Notes: generated by a model from the sequence alone, not told the origin. Counted from the first letter of the stretch, positions 17,444-27,242 are shown. The stretch: 64,000 bases of DNA from Methylobacterium terrae (GCF_003173755.1 NZ_CP029553.1:3112501-3176500); one strand, 5' to 3'. Numbers and translations are program-made.

Positions 17444-17521
17444 ATGCCCGTCCTGCTCGCCGCAGCCTCATGCCTCGCCCTCGGCATCGCCCTCGTGGTG
17501 CTGCTCGGCCTCAACGTCTGA
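17444..17521 (+). CDS. Candidate 25-residue single-span membrane peptide
   Basis: ATG at 17444 is preceded by GGAGG with a 7-nt spacer. The 25 codons encode a short peptide that is almost entirely hydrophobic (LLAAASCLALGIALVVLLGL), ending with TGA at 17521. It would be a single inner-membrane helix with hardly any soluble part, like KdpF/CydX-type small membrane proteins, but no partner gene is adjacent. Support is only the ribosome site and the composition. Confidence 0.4.
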   Translation: MPVLLAAASCLALGIALVVLLGLNV

Positions 17522-17608
17522 GCATCGGTCGCCGGGGCGGTGACCGCTTCGGCGACGACACCGAGGCGAGACGGCGAAGCCGAGCGGCGTTGCGCCATGC
17601 GACCCTGC

Positions 17609-19102
17609 TCAGAGCAGCGCCTTCGCCGCCTGCGCGACCTGGCGAATCGAGGTGTCGACCTCCCCGGCCGAGCCGGCGATCCGCTCCATGCTCCGGCGCA
17701 CCGAGCCGACGCTCTGGGCCGCGTTCTGCATGTTGAACGACATGTCCCGGGTCACGGCGGCCTGCTCGACGATGGCGGAGGAGACCCCGACCGAGATCTC
17801 GCTGACGTGGCCGATGGCGGCGACGATCGCCTGGAGCGCCGCCACCGCCTCGGCGGTCGCGCCCTGCACGGCCTCGATCTGGGTGCCGATCTCCTGGGTC
17901 GCCCGGGCCGACTGGCCGGCGAGCGCCTTGACCTCGGCGGCCACCACCGCGAAGCCGCGCCCGGCCGCTCCCGCCCGGGCGGCCTCGATGGTGGCGTTGA
18001 GCGCCAGCAGGTTGGTCTGGTCGGCGATCGAGCGGATCAGCGACACGGCCTCGCCGATCCGGTCGGCGGCACCGGTCAGGCTCGTGACGATGCCGCCGGC
18101 ATCCTGGGCCTTGCGCACCGCCGCGTCGGAGGCGGTGCGGGCCTCCTCGGCATGCCGGCCGAGCTCGGCGATCGAGGCGGCGAACTCCTCCGTGCCGGCG
18201 GCCACCGCCTCGACGTTGCCGGAGGTCATCACCGTCTGCTCGGTGGTGGCGCGGGCCTGGTCGGTGACAGCCGACACCGCGACGGTGATCGCCGCGATGT
18301 CCGCCTCGATCGCCCGCTGGCCGGCGCTCCGGCGCTGCTGGTCGAGCACCCGCTGGGTGATGTCGGTGGCGAATTTCACCACCGCGCAGGGCTTGCCGTC
18401 GAGGTCGAGCACCGGATTGTAGGCGCCGAAGATCCACACGTCGCGGCCGGCCTTGGCCACGCGGTGGAACTCGCCGGCCTGGTGGCGGCCGGCGGCCAGC
18501 GCCTGCCAGAACGCGGCGTAGTCCGCGCTCGCCCGCTCGGCTTCCGGGACGAACAGGCTGTGGTGGCGCCCCACCACCTCGTCGCGGGTGTAGCCCATCA
18601 CGCCGAGGAAATTGGCGTTGGCCTCGGTGATCGTCCCGTCGGGCGTGAAGTGGATCACCGCCTGCGAGCGGTCGAGGGCGGCGATCTGGCCGGCCAGGTA
18701 GGCGTCGCGCTCCTTGCGGGCGGTGATGTCGGAGGCGAGCTTCACGATCCGCACGACGCGGCCGCGGCGGTCGAGGACCGGGTTGTAGGAGGCCTGGATC
18801 CAGATCGCGCGCCCGTCCTTGGCGACGCGGCGGAACTCCCGGGTCTCGAACCGGCCCTGCCGCAGGCCCTCCCAGAACGCCGTGTAGTCGGGACTGTCCC
18901 GCTCGGCCGCCGGCATCAGCAGGCCGTGGTGCCGGCCGCGCAGCTCGGCGAGGGTGTAGCCGGTCAGCGCCAGGAAGCCGGCATTCGCGTCCAGGATCGT
19001 CCCGGACGGGTCGAATTCGATCCGGCTCTGCGACCGGTCGACGGCCGCGAGGAGCGCGGCGTGGCTCGAGTGGAGAAGGGACACGGCTGCGGCCTCGGGC
19101 AT
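17609..19102 (-). CDS. Soluble methyl-accepting chemotaxis protein with two PAS domains
   Basis: This 497-residue chemoreceptor has two similar PAS domains at about residues 15-125 and 140-250. Each contains F(D/T)P(S/D)GTI, NAxFLxxxGYTxxE, GRHH and [19 protein letters not shown] segments. A signalling domain at about 290-490 follows, with the highly conserved tip [20 protein letters not shown]. There is no transmembrane helix, so it should sense a cytoplasmic cue such as redox state or a bound cofactor, as Aer-like PAS receptors do, and act on CheA. No other che gene is in the window. The duplicated PAS probably arose by internal duplication. Confidence 0.93.
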   Translation of the reverse strand: MPEAAAVSLLHSSHAALLAAVDRSQSRIEFDPSGTILDANAGFLALTGYTLAELRGRHHGLLMPAAERDSPDYTAFWEGLRQGRFETREFRRVAKDGRAIWIQASYNPVLDRRGRVVRIVKLASDITARKERDAYLAGQIAALDRSQAVIHFTPDGTITEANANFLGVMGYTRDEVVGRHHSLFVPEAERASADYAAFWQALAAGRHQAGEFHRVAKAGRDVWIFGAYNPVLDLDGKPCAVVKFATDITQRVLDQQRRSAGQRAIEADIAAITVAVSAVTDQARATTEQTVMTSGNVEAVAAGTEEFAASIAELGRHAEEARTASDAAVRKAQDAGGIVTSLTGAADRIGEAVSLIRSIADQTNLLALNATIEAARAGAAGRGFAVVAAEVKALAGQSARATQEIGTQIEAVQGATAEAVAALQAIVAAIGHVSEISVGVSSAIVEQAAVTRDMSFNMQNAAQSVGSVRRSMERIAGSAGEVDTSIRQVAQAAKALL

Positions 19103-19613
19103 CGGTTCCCGGTCAAGGTGCTCCGGGTTTATTATTGAACAGTGAAGACTGGAAAATTTTCCGGGCGGCCATCAAATGATAAAATACTCCCTGCGAGCAT
19201 GCTATTCACTGAAAGTGCCCTAGATGACCAGGTCAGATGCTGACGAGCATTTTTCGCAAGGCGGGAAGATACCGACCGTCGTGAGCGCAGTCGCGGTGCA
19301 AGGAGGCGGCTCGCCGCCCCGCGAAATACGGAGACCGGCAGGCAATTCGGCGATCGAAGGGCGATCAACGGGTCCGGAAGGTCCCTGGACACCCTGATCG
19401 CCGGCCAGGCAGGTCGGGTGTGCACGGATCTATTTAGGACACGATACTATCGACGCCGACCGGACAGTGGCCGGATGCGCGACGCCGAGGCCGATCATCG
19501 GGTGCTCCGCTCGGTCAGGCCCGTACTGCGTGCCGGTCCGGCCTCCGCTCGGCCTGGAAGGATGGAGCGTCCGCGACGCGGGGATCGCCGGCGGGCTCGC
19601 CCGTCGGCGGCCC
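19103..19613. other. Intergenic stretch without a supported gene
   Basis: This region between the chemoreceptor start and a small Cys-rich gene is less GC-rich next to the chemoreceptor (19125-19200), where its promoter should lie. A 97-codon minus-strand frame at 19132-19425 has no ribosome site or family features and was not called. Confidence 0.5.
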
Positions 19614-19853
19614 TCACCCCTTGCGCTGCGCCTTCACGTAGCTCGTGATCGCAGCCTGGCAGTTCGGGGACAGCTTGGCCTTGTTCTGGCGGAAGCAGGC
19701 CTGCACCTCGGGACCGTCCGGCGCCAGGTTGCCGCAATAGGTCAGGTAGTCGCCGGTGCAGTACTGCTTGAGCACCGCGCGATCGACCGCGACGGGCTCG
19801 GCGAGGGCGGCGCCCGTGGTCAGGGCGAGGACGAGGGTGGAGCGAAGGAGCAC
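19614..19853 (-). CDS. Exported cysteine-rich repeat protein
   Basis: This 79-residue protein begins at a GTG at 19853, with GGAGAG 6 nt upstream. Residues 1-18 are a signal peptide ending ALA-E. The mature part has four Cys in the pattern QYCTGDYLTYCGN...VQACFRQN...SPNCQAAI. This matches the cysteine-rich repeat family (Cys_rich_FGFR type) found in many alphaproteobacterial periplasmic proteins. Function is not known; disulfides in the periplasm are likely. Confidence 0.75.
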   Translation of the reverse strand: MLLRSTLVLALTTGAALAEPVAVDRAVLKQYCTGDYLTYCGNLAPDGPEVQACFRQNKAKLSPNCQAAITSYVKAQRKG

Positions 19854-20322
19854 GTCGTCTCTCCGGTTGAGCGGATCGGGGAGGGGAGGAGGGGGGTACA
19901 GGCCAGACGATCCTGGCCGCAATGAGTTAGCGCGGCCGTAGCGATGATCTAGCAGGTCCGCGGCCGAGGACAAGTTTTCTCGCGGCGAGACTTCCGAAAT
20001 CGCGCCGAGAGCGGTCGCCGGGACATCGGGATTCTGCCCTCGACTGTTCCTCGACCGCCCCGGACAAGTCATAACATCGCCCGTTCGCATCGCCGCACCG
20101 ATGCAGCGTTCGTCGGGGCGGCGGCACCAGGACGGCGCTGCCGCCGGGGCGCCGGGAGTCGGTGAGCGGGGCAGCCGAGGGCGCCGGGATCGGCAGGCGA
20201 CCTCATACCCTCCGCGCTCATGCATCGACCCGTCGACGCCAAGGCGTCCAGCGCAGCAGCGCCGACGCCCGTTCGGGCTGAGCCAGAGCCTTCGGACGGG
20301 TCCGTTCGAAGGCGCACCGGTG
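19854..20322. other. Intergenic stretch holding a dispersed repeat
   Basis: No gene is supported in these 469 bp. The right end (20222-20314) is one copy of a roughly 95-bp repeat seen again at 43131-43225. The left part should carry the promoter of the small Cys-rich gene. Confidence 0.5.
20222..20314. repeat. Dispersed palindromic repeat, copy 1
   Basis: It starts with GCATCGACCCGTCGACGCC and ends with the imperfect palindrome GCCTTCGGACGG-GT-CCGTTCGAAGGC. The middle CAGCGCCGACGCCCGTTCGG is identical to the copy at 43131. It sits at the 3' side of the RlpA-like gene and could act as a transcript-end hairpin. Confidence 0.8.
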
Positions 20323-20688
20323 TCAGAGACGGCTGAGGCGCACCCGGGCGACGCCCGACATGCCGATCGCCCGGGCCGACGCCTGGGACAGGTCGATCAC
20401 CCGGCCGCCGATGAAGGGGCCGCGGTCGTTGATGCGCACGACCACCGAGCGGCCGTTCGTCGTGTTGGTGACCCGGACCCGGGTGCCGAAGGGGAGGCGG
20501 CGGTGAGCCGCCGTGAAGGCGTGCGTGTTGAAGCGCTCGCCGTTCGCAGTGCGCCGGCCCTGGAATCCGGGGCCGTACCAGGAGGCGGCACCGGACTGGG
20601 CTTCGGCGGGCGTGCTGGCTTGTAGGGTCGCTCCGACGGAACCTGCCACCGCGAGCCCGATGATCGCCAGCTTTGCCTTCGAAACCAT
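20323..20688 (-). CDS. RlpA-like double-psi beta-barrel protein
   Basis: This 121-residue protein has a signal peptide (residues 1-30, ending AEA-Q) followed by a single DPBB domain: [44 protein letters not shown] and the end [16 protein letters not shown]. The Asp of the NDRGP motif and the ASWYG start are the family signature. RlpA proteins are lytic transglycosylases that act on denuded peptidoglycan at the septum. This one lacks the SPOR domain of full-length RlpA, so septal targeting is doubtful. Periplasmic. Confidence 0.88.
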   Translation of the reverse strand: MVSKAKLAIIGLAVAGSVGATLQASTPAEAQSGAASWYGPGFQGRRTANGERFNTHAFTAAHRRLPFGTRVRVTNTTNGRSVVVRINDRGPFIGGRVIDLSQASARAIGMSGVARVRLSRL

Positions 20689-20909
20689 TTCGCATTCCCG
20701 TTTTGTTGCTTGACGCGGTGCAACATAAAACCGAAGAAGGCGACATTATGGAACAGTGAAAATCGAGATAATCTGTCGTATACTCGGAACTGCTGATCTG
20801 GCGGATGTCCGAGATTTACATCCGTTAACTGTTTTCGCAGGTCGATCCGCCGCGCCGGCGGGATGGAACCCGCGCCATCATACGGCCAAGGTCGGGCCGG
20901 CGGGCCGGG

Positions 20910-21536
20910 TCAGGACGCCCGCGCGGCCTCCCGCAGGGCGACCCGGATCAGGTCGGCGAGGGTGCGGGCGCCGAGCTTGCGGCGCAGCTGCGTGCAGGTA
21001 TTGGCGATGGTCTTGTAGCTCAGGCCCAGCTCCTCGGCGATCGCCCCGTGCGAGCGGCCGGCGCCGAGGCGCTCGAGGATCTGGCGCTCGCGCGGGGTGA
21101 GGGGCGGCGCGGCCGGTGTCTCGCACCGCAGCCGCGCGACCTCGGCGGCCAGCGAGGGCGCGACGTAGGTGCCCCCGGCGCGCACCCGCTCGAAGGCGAG
21201 GTGGAGCTCCGCGGACGCCGTGTCCTTGAGGACGTAGCCCGCCGCCCCGCTCTCGAGGGCGCGCGCGGCGATCTCGGGATCGTCGTGCATGCTGAAGACC
21301 AGGATCCGGGTTCCCGGCGACACCGCCCGGATCCGCCGGATCAGCGCGAGGCCGCTCAGCGACGCGCCCTGGAAGGTCAGGTCGGCCACCACGATCTCGG
21401 GGCGGTGGCGGCGGAAACGCCGGTAGCCGGCGGCGATGCCGGTGGCCTCGTGCACGGTCTCGACGCCGGCATCCTCCAGCACGCGGCGGCAGCCCTGCAG
21501 CACGACCGGATGGTCGTCGACGACGAGCACGTTCAC
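20910..21536 (-). CDS. Orphan NarL/FixJ-type response regulator
   Basis: This 208-residue protein starts at GTG 21536, directly before the LVVDDHP motif. The receiver domain (residues 1-120) has D7/D8, phospho-acceptor D52 in VVADLTF and Lys in YVLKDTAS. A LuxR-type HTH fills residues 145-208 (LTPRERQILERLGAGRSHGAIAEELGLSYKTIANTCTQL). It should bind DNA after phosphorylation. No histidine kinase is next to it. It lies 92 bp after a fumarylacetoacetase-family gene on the same strand and may be co-transcribed. Confidence 0.9.
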   Translation of the reverse strand: MNVLVVDDHPVVLQGCRRVLEDAGVETVHEATGIAAGYRRFRRHRPEIVVADLTFQGASLSGLALIRRIRAVSPGTRILVFSMHDDPEIAARALESGAAGYVLKDTASAELHLAFERVRAGGTYVAPSLAAEVARLRCETPAAPPLTPRERQILERLGAGRSHGAIAEELGLSYKTIANTCTQLRRKLGARTLADLIRVALREAARAS

Positions 21537-21628
21537 GGGTTCGATCCTCCGGCGCCCGGCCCGCGGCGACGCCGCGGGCCGCTCGGCCCCATTCCTGGCC
21601 TGCGGCGTCGCCGCGGGCCGCCTGACGG

Positions 21629-22513
21629 TCAGTTGGTCGGCTCGCCGGCCGCGACCTTGGCGGTCCAGTCGTCGAAGGCGACGACCGTCTGGCGCTGCTC
21701 GCCCAAGCCCTCGATGCCGAGAGTCACGACGTCGCCGGCCTTCAGGAAGCGGGCCGGCTTCATGCCCATGCCGACGCCGGGGGGCGTGCCGGTGGTGATG
21801 ACGTCGCCGGGCTCGAGCAGCATGAAGTGCGACAGGTATGAGACGATCTGCCGGCAGTCGAAGATCATCGTGCGGGTCGAGCCGGTCTGCATCCGCTCGC
21901 CGTTCACGTCGAGCCACATGCCGAGATTCTGCACGTCGGCGACCTCGTCCGGGGTGACGAGCCAGGGGCCAAGCGGGCCGAAGGTCGGGCAGCCCTTGCC
22001 CTTGGTCCAGGTGCCGCCGCGCTCGAGCTGGAACTCGCGCTCCGAGACGTCGTGGCAGACGCAGTAGCCGGCGACGTAGTCGAGCGCCTCGTTGGCGTGG
22101 ACGTAGGACGCGCGCTTGCCGATCACGATGGCGAGCTCGACCTCCCAGTCGGTCTTGGCCGAGCCCTTGGGCAGGATCACGTCGTCGTTCGGGCCGACGA
22201 TGCAGGACGGCGCCTTGTTGAACAGGATCGGCTCGGCCGGGATCGGCGAGCCGGTCTCGGCGGCGTGGTCGGCGTAGTTGAGGCCGATGGCGATGAAGTT
22301 GCGCACGTGCCCGACGCAAGCGCCGAGCCGCGTGCCGGCGGGGACCTCCGGCAGGGTGGCGGGGTCGATCCCCCGCAAGGTGCCGAGGGTGTCGGCGGCG
22401 AGGAACGGGCCGGCGACGTCGCGGATCACGCCCGACAGGTCGCGGATCCGGCCGCCCTGGTCGACGAGTCCCGGCTTCTCCTCACCGCTCTCGCCCCAGC
22501 GCACAAGCTTCAT
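21629..22513 (-). CDS. Fumarylacetoacetate hydrolase family protein
   Basis: The ATG at 22513, with GGGAGG 7 nt upstream, gives 294 residues. The FAH fold is clear: AIGLNYADHAAETGSPIP, the metal ligands E and E/D in DWEVELAIVIGK, YVAGYCVCHDVSERE, KGCPTFGPLGPWL, and the end PGDVITTGTPPGVGMG. Members hydrolyse or decarboxylate acylpyruvates, fumarylpyruvate or 2,4-diketo-3-deoxy sugars with Mg2+. The subfamily around TFGPLGPWL is often found in sugar acid and fucose-type pathways, but no neighbour supports one. Cytoplasmic enzyme, substrate unknown. Confidence 0.88.
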   Translation of the reverse strand: MKLVRWGESGEEKPGLVDQGGRIRDLSGVIRDVAGPFLAADTLGTLRGIDPATLPEVPAGTRLGACVGHVRNFIAIGLNYADHAAETGSPIPAEPILFNKAPSCIVGPNDDVILPKGSAKTDWEVELAIVIGKRASYVHANEALDYVAGYCVCHDVSEREFQLERGGTWTKGKGCPTFGPLGPWLVTPDEVADVQNLGMWLDVNGERMQTGSTRTMIFDCRQIVSYLSHFMLLEPGDVITTGTPPGVGMGMKPARFLKAGDVVTLGIEGLGEQRQTVVAFDDWTAKVAAGEPTN

Positions 22514-22936
22514 GGTCGCCTCCCGAAACATCCGGTTCGAGGAGTCCCGGCCGACCGTTCGAGGCCGGGATCCCGCAGGGTCCGGACATTGGCGCCGGCG
22601 CGGCACCGCCGCAAGCCGGCAGGGGCGCGGGGGGAGCACGGCCCCGTTGCAGTTTCGTCACATCTGGGGCGAAACCATGTCGGCACGGCGAGCAAGCGGC
22701 GACAGGATCTTCTTCATCTATACGCTGGGCGGATCGAAAGATGGATAAAAAGCCTGTTTTCGACTTTTCCCGCGAGCAGATCCACAGCTCAAATCGAAAA
22801 AACTCCAGGACAAATCCGTCGGAACCCCGCCCATCGCCGGGATTGCACACCGGCTGCCTGCTGCCGCATCATTCCGCTCAAGCTGCGGGCGATATGAAGC
22901 CACGCGGCACGCGATTTCGGGTGTCGAGGTTACGTC
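22514..22936. other. Divergent intergenic region
   Basis: These 423 bp separate the FAH-family gene from the FadL-type porin gene. The part at 22700-22810 is clearly richer in A and T than its surroundings (GATAAAAAGCC, AATCGAAAAAACTCC), the likely promoter zone. No small gene or hairpin stands out. Confidence 0.5.
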
Positions 22937-24235
22937 ATGACGGGTTTGAGGAGGGCGGCGCTGCTGGCCGGCGCATCGGTGGCGGTGCTGGCCGGTACCA
23001 ACGGGGCGGCGCAGGCGGGAGCGTTCGGCCTGCGCGAGCAGAGCGCTCAGGCGATGGGCATGGCCTTCGCCGGCGCGGCGTCCGGCTCCGGCGGCCTGTC
23101 GTCGATGTTCTGGAACCCGGCCGTCGTCACGATGAAGCCGGGCTGGAACTCGGACTTCAACGCCACCCTGGTGGTCCCCTCGGCCACCATCACGCCGACG
23201 ACCGGCACCTTCCCGCCCCTGATCGGGCTCGGCAATTCGGGCGATATCGGCCAGGCCGCGGTGCTGCCGGCGACCTACACGAACTACCAGCTCAGCGACC
23301 GGCTGTTCATCGGCCTGTCCGGCGCCGCGCCGTTCGGCCTCATCACCAAGCCGAACAACGTCTGGGCCGGGCAGACCTACAGCCGCTCGTCGAAGGTCTT
23401 CTCGCTCAACTTCAACCCGGTGATCGGCTACAAGGTCAACGACTGGCTGTCGGTCGCGGCCGGGCCGGTGCTCGAATACTTCAAGCTGACCCTGCGCCAG
23501 GCCACCGGCATCACCCCCGGGGCGAACACGGGGTTCCTCAAGGGCGACGACTGGGGCTGGGGCTTCACCGCCGGCGTCGTGGCGCGCCTCTCGGAGGGCA
23601 CTACGGTCGGCGTCGGCTACCGCTCGTCGATCAACCACCAGATCGAGGGCTCGGCCTTCGGCATCGGCCAGGTCCGCGCCTCGCTCAACACCCCCGAGAA
23701 GGTCTCGGTCGGCCTGACCCAGGCGATCACCCGTGACCTGCGCCTGAACTTCGGCTTCGAGTGGGACAACTGGACCCGGATCGGCTCGCCGGCGATCGTC
23801 TCGCTGGCCCTCGGCCGGCCGGTGACGGCGCTGCCGCTGAACTACAAGAACGGGTTCTACTACTCGGTCGGCGCCGAGTACGACTTCACCCCGCAATGGA
23901 CCGGCCGCGTCGGCTTCGCCTACGAGCAGTCGCCGATCGATCTCTCGAACCGCTCGACCCGCCTGCCCGACGGCGACCGCTACTTCGCCTCGGTCGGCGC
24001 GAGCTACCGCCTCAACGAGAAGGTCCAGTTCGACGTCTCCTACCAGCACCTGTTCTCCGTCGGCGGCCGCACCCGGATCGCGATCGTGCCGGGCGAGCCG
24101 CTCTACACCCCGCCGCTCGCCTTCCTGGGCACCGCCGACGCCAGCGCCGACATCGTCTCTGTCGGCCTGAAGTACCGCTGGGACACCCCGCCGGCCCCGG
24201 CGCCGATCCCGGTGCCGCTGGTGCGGAAGTACTGA
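22937..24235 (+). CDS. FadL/OmpP1 family outer membrane transporter
   Basis: This 432-residue protein has a signal peptide (residues 1-27, ending AQA-G). The FadL hatch region follows: GAFGLREQSAQAMGMAFAGAAS and SSMFWNPA with the NPA kink. The rest is alternating beta-strand sequence ending in VSVGLKYRW and a terminal LVRKY. FadL proteins form a 14-stranded barrel that lets long-chain fatty acids or other hydrophobic compounds diffuse laterally into the outer membrane. Single gene followed by a hairpin at 24295. Confidence 0.9.
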   Translation: MTGLRRAALLAGASVAVLAGTNGAAQAGAFGLREQSAQAMGMAFAGAASGSGGLSSMFWNPAVVTMKPGWNSDFNATLVVPSATITPTTGTFPPLIGLGNSGDIGQAAVLPATYTNYQLSDRLFIGLSGAAPFGLITKPNNVWAGQTYSRSSKVFSLNFNPVIGYKVNDWLSVAAGPVLEYFKLTLRQATGITPGANTGFLKGDDWGWGFTAGVVARLSEGTTVGVGYRSSINHQIEGSAFGIGQVRASLNTPEKVSVGLTQAITRDLRLNFGFEWDNWTRIGSPAIVSLALGRPVTALPLNYKNGFYYSVGAEYDFTPQWTGRVGFAYEQSPIDLSNRSTRLPDGDRYFASVGASYRLNEKVQFDVSYQHLFSVGGRTRIAIVPGEPLYTPPLAFLGTADASADIVSVGLKYRWDTPPAPAPIPVPLVRKY

Positions 24236-24294
24236 GGTGAGGGCGCCCTTCGAGGGGCAGTGGGCTGCTCCTCTCGACGGCGCTTCCTGACTGC

Positions 24295-24334
24295 ACGTCA
24301 TTCCGGGGCCGCGCAACGGAGCCCGGAATGACGT
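24295..24334. terminator. Perfect 13-bp inverted repeat after the FadL-type gene
   Basis: ACGTCATTCCGGG and CCCGGAATGACGT pair perfectly around a 14-nt loop, about 60 bp after the stop codon. This hairpin type recurs after genes in this group of bacteria. No T-run follows, so it may be a repeat acting as a message end rather than a classical terminator. Confidence 0.6.
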
Positions 24335-24395
24335 ATCGGATGGATTTCCGACTGCTGAGCGATTCAACCGCGTCGTCAGAAGCCGGTGGGCGACC

Positions 24396-24665
24396 ATGAC
24401 GACTCTCCCGCCGACTCCGATTCCCGACAATCGCAAGCTCGTCACCAACGAAACCGCCAAGCTGCTCGCGAACAATCTCGACCGCGTATCGACGGCGTGT
24501 TTCACGGTCGGCGCAGCCACGCCTGTAACCGGCTGGCTCTTCGGAGTGAGCGGACTGAACCAGGTGCCATGGTGGTTTCTGGCAGTCATCGTCTCCTGTT
24601 GGCTCGGAGGCTCCGCGCTCCCACATGACCTGGCACGACGCGTTCTCAGAGGGCTCATCCCATGA
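24396..24665 (+). CDS. Small membrane protein of unknown function
   Basis: This 89-residue protein starts with a polar segment (TTLPPTPIPDNRKLVTNETAKLLANNLDR). Two hydrophobic stretches follow at about 33-52 (ACFTVGAATPVTGWLFGV) and 57-74 (VPWWFLAVIVSCWLGGSAL), then a basic tail. It is probably a two-helix inner membrane protein. Its TGA overlaps the ATG of the next small gene, so the two are made together. No family is recognised; the arrangement of two tiny membrane proteins is reminiscent of holin/anti-holin or toxin-type pairs, but that is only a resemblance. Confidence 0.6.
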   Translation: MTTLPPTPIPDNRKLVTNETAKLLANNLDRVSTACFTVGAATPVTGWLFGVSGLNQVPWWFLAVIVSCWLGGSALPHDLARRVLRGLIP

Positions 24666-24814
24666 ACGAGTATGCGGTCCTCGCCCTGATCGTCCCCTTC
24701 GTCGCGGTCGGCGTCGCCTACGTCGCGGTCCGGGTCCAGGAGCGACAGATCGCCCGCTTGAGACGGGACCTCGAGGCCGAAGCCGAGCAGGCGCGGCGTG
24801 CAGCTCTCGGCTAG
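24662..24814 (+). CDS. 50-residue membrane-anchored coiled protein
   Basis: The ATG overlaps the preceding stop (ATGA). Residues 3-23 are a hydrophobic helix (EYAVLALIVPFVAVGVAYVA). Residues 25-48 are charged and helical (VQERQIARLRRDLEAEAEQARR), ending at TAG 24814. The layout is an N-terminal membrane anchor with a short cytoplasmic coiled tail. Coupling to the upstream gene is the main support. Function unknown. Confidence 0.55.
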   Translation: MNEYAVLALIVPFVAVGVAYVAVRVQERQIARLRRDLEAEAEQARRAALG

Positions 24815-24902
24815 GGACGAAAGCCGGTCGTCGTGATGATGGGAGGGTTGGTCGCGACCCGATTTGGACGGCCCTGTGCCGACATCAACAATCGCGACAG
24901 CC

Positions 24903-25139
24903 ATGACCCACGAACTCTACCGCGTGATACGCCTGCTCGAAAGAGAGCGGATTCACTACCGTCTTGATCGCCATCGCGACGATAGCATCATGGTTACGGC
25001 AACCTTGGTCGGCGAGCGGATCGAGATCGATGTGTTCGAGGACGGGCACATCGAATATTCCCGGTTCCGCGGAAGCGAGGATGTAGAGGATGACGTCGCC
25101 TTGCTCGAAGCGCTGTTTCGCGAGGAGGGCAAGGAGTGA
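24903..25139 (+). CDS. Small acidic protein of unknown function
   Basis: This 78-residue protein is called from the ATG at 24903; an upstream in-frame start would add 13 residues of poor quality. It has an N-terminal helix (ELYRVIRLLERERIHY), then beta strands RDDSIMVTATLVGERIEIDVFEDGHIEYSRFRG and an acidic helical end. The strand pattern E-I-D-V-F-x-D-G-H-I-E is like that of several small immunity or inhibitor proteins, but no toxin gene is adjacent and no family could be named with certainty. Confidence 0.6.
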   Translation: MTHELYRVIRLLERERIHYRLDRHRDDSIMVTATLVGERIEIDVFEDGHIEYSRFRGSEDVEDDVALLEALFREEGKE

Positions 25140-25223
25140 TGGTCCTGCCGCTTCTTACTCCCGGTGGTCCTTGCCGTGGCTAAGCTGATAGGTTTCGGAC
25201 CTTGAGCACCACTTCGGAGGAAA

Positions 25224-25247
25224 GCCCCCGGGACACCGCCCGGGGGC
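25224..25247 (-). terminator. Terminator hairpin of phaC
   Basis: GCCCCCGGG and CCCGGGGGC pair perfectly around 6 nt. On the minus strand the stem is followed by CTTTCC, a weak T-run, just after the phaC stop at 25258. It lies between two convergent genes. Confidence 0.65.
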
Positions 25248-25257
25248 CCGCCTCATC

Positions 25258-27096
25258 TCACGCCTTCTCGAGCACGTAGGTCCCGGGCGCCGGGCCGAGC
25301 GAGGGCAGGGCGTCGCCGCCGGGCCGGCGCGCCGGCACCCGCTCGCCGTTCTGCTGCTCGAGCCAGGAGAACCAGTACGGCCACCACGAGCCGGGATGCT
25401 CGGTCGCCGCCGAGATCCACTCCTGGAGCGTGCCGTGGGCCGGTCCGCCGGTCCAGTACTGGTACTTGGGCTTGGCCGGCGGGTTGACCACGCCGGCGAT
25501 GTGGCCCGAGCCCGCCAGCACGTAGTCGACGGGACCGCCGAAGGCGCGGCAGCCCTCGAACACCGAGAGCGCCGGGGCGATGTGGTCCTCCCGCGTCGCC
25601 AGGTTGAAGACCGGCGCCGTCACCTTGCCGAGGTCGAGGCGCACGTTGCCGAGCACCATCTCGCCGCGCGACAGCTTGTTGTCCAGGTAGCAGTTGCGCA
25701 GGTAGAACGAGTGGTTGGCGGCCGGCATCCGGGTCGCGTCGGAGTTCCAGTACAGGAGGTCGAAGGGCAGCGGCGCCTTGCCCTTCAGGTAGTTGTTGAC
25801 GACGTAGGGCCAGATCAGGTCGTTGGGGCGCAGCATGTTGAAGGCGTTGGCCATCTTGGCGCCTTCGAGGTAGCCGCGATCCTTCATGCCGGCCTCGATC
25901 GAGCGGATCTGCGCCTCGTCGACGAAGACCTTGAGGTCGCCGGCATGGGTGAAGTCGACCTGGGTGGTCAGGAAGGTGGCGCTGGCGATGCGGTCGTCGC
26001 CGACCGCCGCCATGTAGGCGAGGCTGACGGCGAGCAGCGTGCCGCCGACGCAGTAGCCCACCGCCGAGACCTGGCGCTCGCCGGTCGCCCGCTCGATCGC
26101 CTCGAGCGCGGAGAAGATCCCCTCGCGCATGTAGCTCTCGAAGTCCTTCGAGGCGTGGCGCGCGTCCGGGTTGACCCACGAGATCACGAACACGGTGAGG
26201 CCCTGGCTCACCGCCCAGCCGATGTAGCTCTTGTCCTTGTTCAGATCGAGGATGTAGTACTTGTTGATCCAGGGCGGCACGATCAGCAGCGGGCGCTTGA
26301 GCACCGTGTCGGTCTGCGGCGCGTACTGGATCAGCTCGATCAAGTCGTTGCGGAACACCACCTCGCCCGGCGTGCTCGCCATGTTGACGCCGACCTTGAA
26401 CTGGCCCTGGTCGGTCTGGCGCACGCGCAGCTCGCCGCCGCCGGCCTCGACGTCCTCGGCGAGCATCTTCATGCCGCGCACGAGGTTGGCGCCGTTCTCC
26501 CGGAAGGTCTCGCGGATCAGCTCCGGGTTGGTGGCGAGGAAGTTCGACGGCGACATCGCCCCCGAGATCTGCCGGACGTAGAACTGCGCCTTGGCGCGGG
26601 TATGGTCGTCGAGCCCCTCGGCCTCGTCGACCAGGATCTCGGCCCAGCGGGTGGTGATCAGGTAGCCCTGCTTCAGGAAGTCGAAGACCGGGTTCGCCGA
26701 CCATTCGGGCGCCGCGAAGCGCTTGTCCTTCGGGTCGGGCAGGGCGACCGGCGTGACCGTCTCGCCCTGCATCTTCTGCAGGGTCGAGCCCCACAGGGCC
26801 AGGAACTGGCCGCCGATCAGGCTCTGGGCCTCCATCGCCTTCTGGGGATCGGTGAACCACTTCTCGGCCACGGTGCCGAGCGTGCGCACCACCTCGGTGA
26901 CCGATTCGGCGAGAGCGGTGTTCGGTTTTCCCTCCTCGAGGGGCTTGGCGTAGGCGGCGAGCGCCCGGCCGAACTGCTCGGTCATCAGGCCCGCATTGCG
27001 CGACAGGGCCTCCACGTCAGCCACCGGCACCTGTGCCCCCGGTCCTTGCGCCCCTGGTACTTGCGCAAACGGCGCCGTACTCCTCTCGGTCGTCAC
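25258..27096 (-). CDS. phaC: Class I polyhydroxyalkanoate synthase
   Basis: The GTG at 27096 with GGAGGG upstream gives 612 residues, normal for class I PhaC. The N-terminal domain has [11 protein letters not shown], and [23 protein letters not shown] is the PhaC_N signature. The alpha/beta-hydrolase core has the lipase-like box GYCVGG with nucleophile Cys349, Asp in ATREDHIAP and His in [24 protein letters not shown] is also characteristic. It polymerises (R)-3-hydroxyacyl-CoA into storage granules. phaA, phaB and phasins are not nearby. Confidence 0.96.
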   Translation of the reverse strand: MTTERSTAPFAQVPGAQGPGAQVPVADVEALSRNAGLMTEQFGRALAAYAKPLEEGKPNTALAESVTEVVRTLGTVAEKWFTDPQKAMEAQSLIGGQFLALWGSTLQKMQGETVTPVALPDPKDKRFAAPEWSANPVFDFLKQGYLITTRWAEILVDEAEGLDDHTRAKAQFYVRQISGAMSPSNFLATNPELIRETFRENGANLVRGMKMLAEDVEAGGGELRVRQTDQGQFKVGVNMASTPGEVVFRNDLIELIQYAPQTDTVLKRPLLIVPPWINKYYILDLNKDKSYIGWAVSQGLTVFVISWVNPDARHASKDFESYMREGIFSALEAIERATGERQVSAVGYCVGGTLLAVSLAYMAAVGDDRIASATFLTTQVDFTHAGDLKVFVDEAQIRSIEAGMKDRGYLEGAKMANAFNMLRPNDLIWPYVVNNYLKGKAPLPFDLLYWNSDATRMPAANHSFYLRNCYLDNKLSRGEMVLGNVRLDLGKVTAPVFNLATREDHIAPALSVFEGCRAFGGPVDYVLAGSGHIAGVVNPPAKPKYQYWTGGPAHGTLQEWISAATEHPGSWWPYWFSWLEQQNGERVPARRPGGDALPSLGPAPGTYVLEKA

Positions 27097-27242
27097 GTGC
27101 GCATCCCTCCCTCGTTGTCGACGCCCCGCCCTGACGAGCCGCCTTTCCGACAAAATATCGTCTCAGACCGCCGGTTCCGCCAGATCACCGGACCGGGTTT
27201 CCTCACCGCCACGGTGCCCTCGCGCAAGGTTCCCTCGACGTC

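Noticed and set aside
19132-19425. 97-codon minus-strand frame before the chemoreceptor gene
   Set aside because: No ribosome site, no signal or domain, and its composition is random-like; it overlaps the expected promoter of the chemoreceptor.
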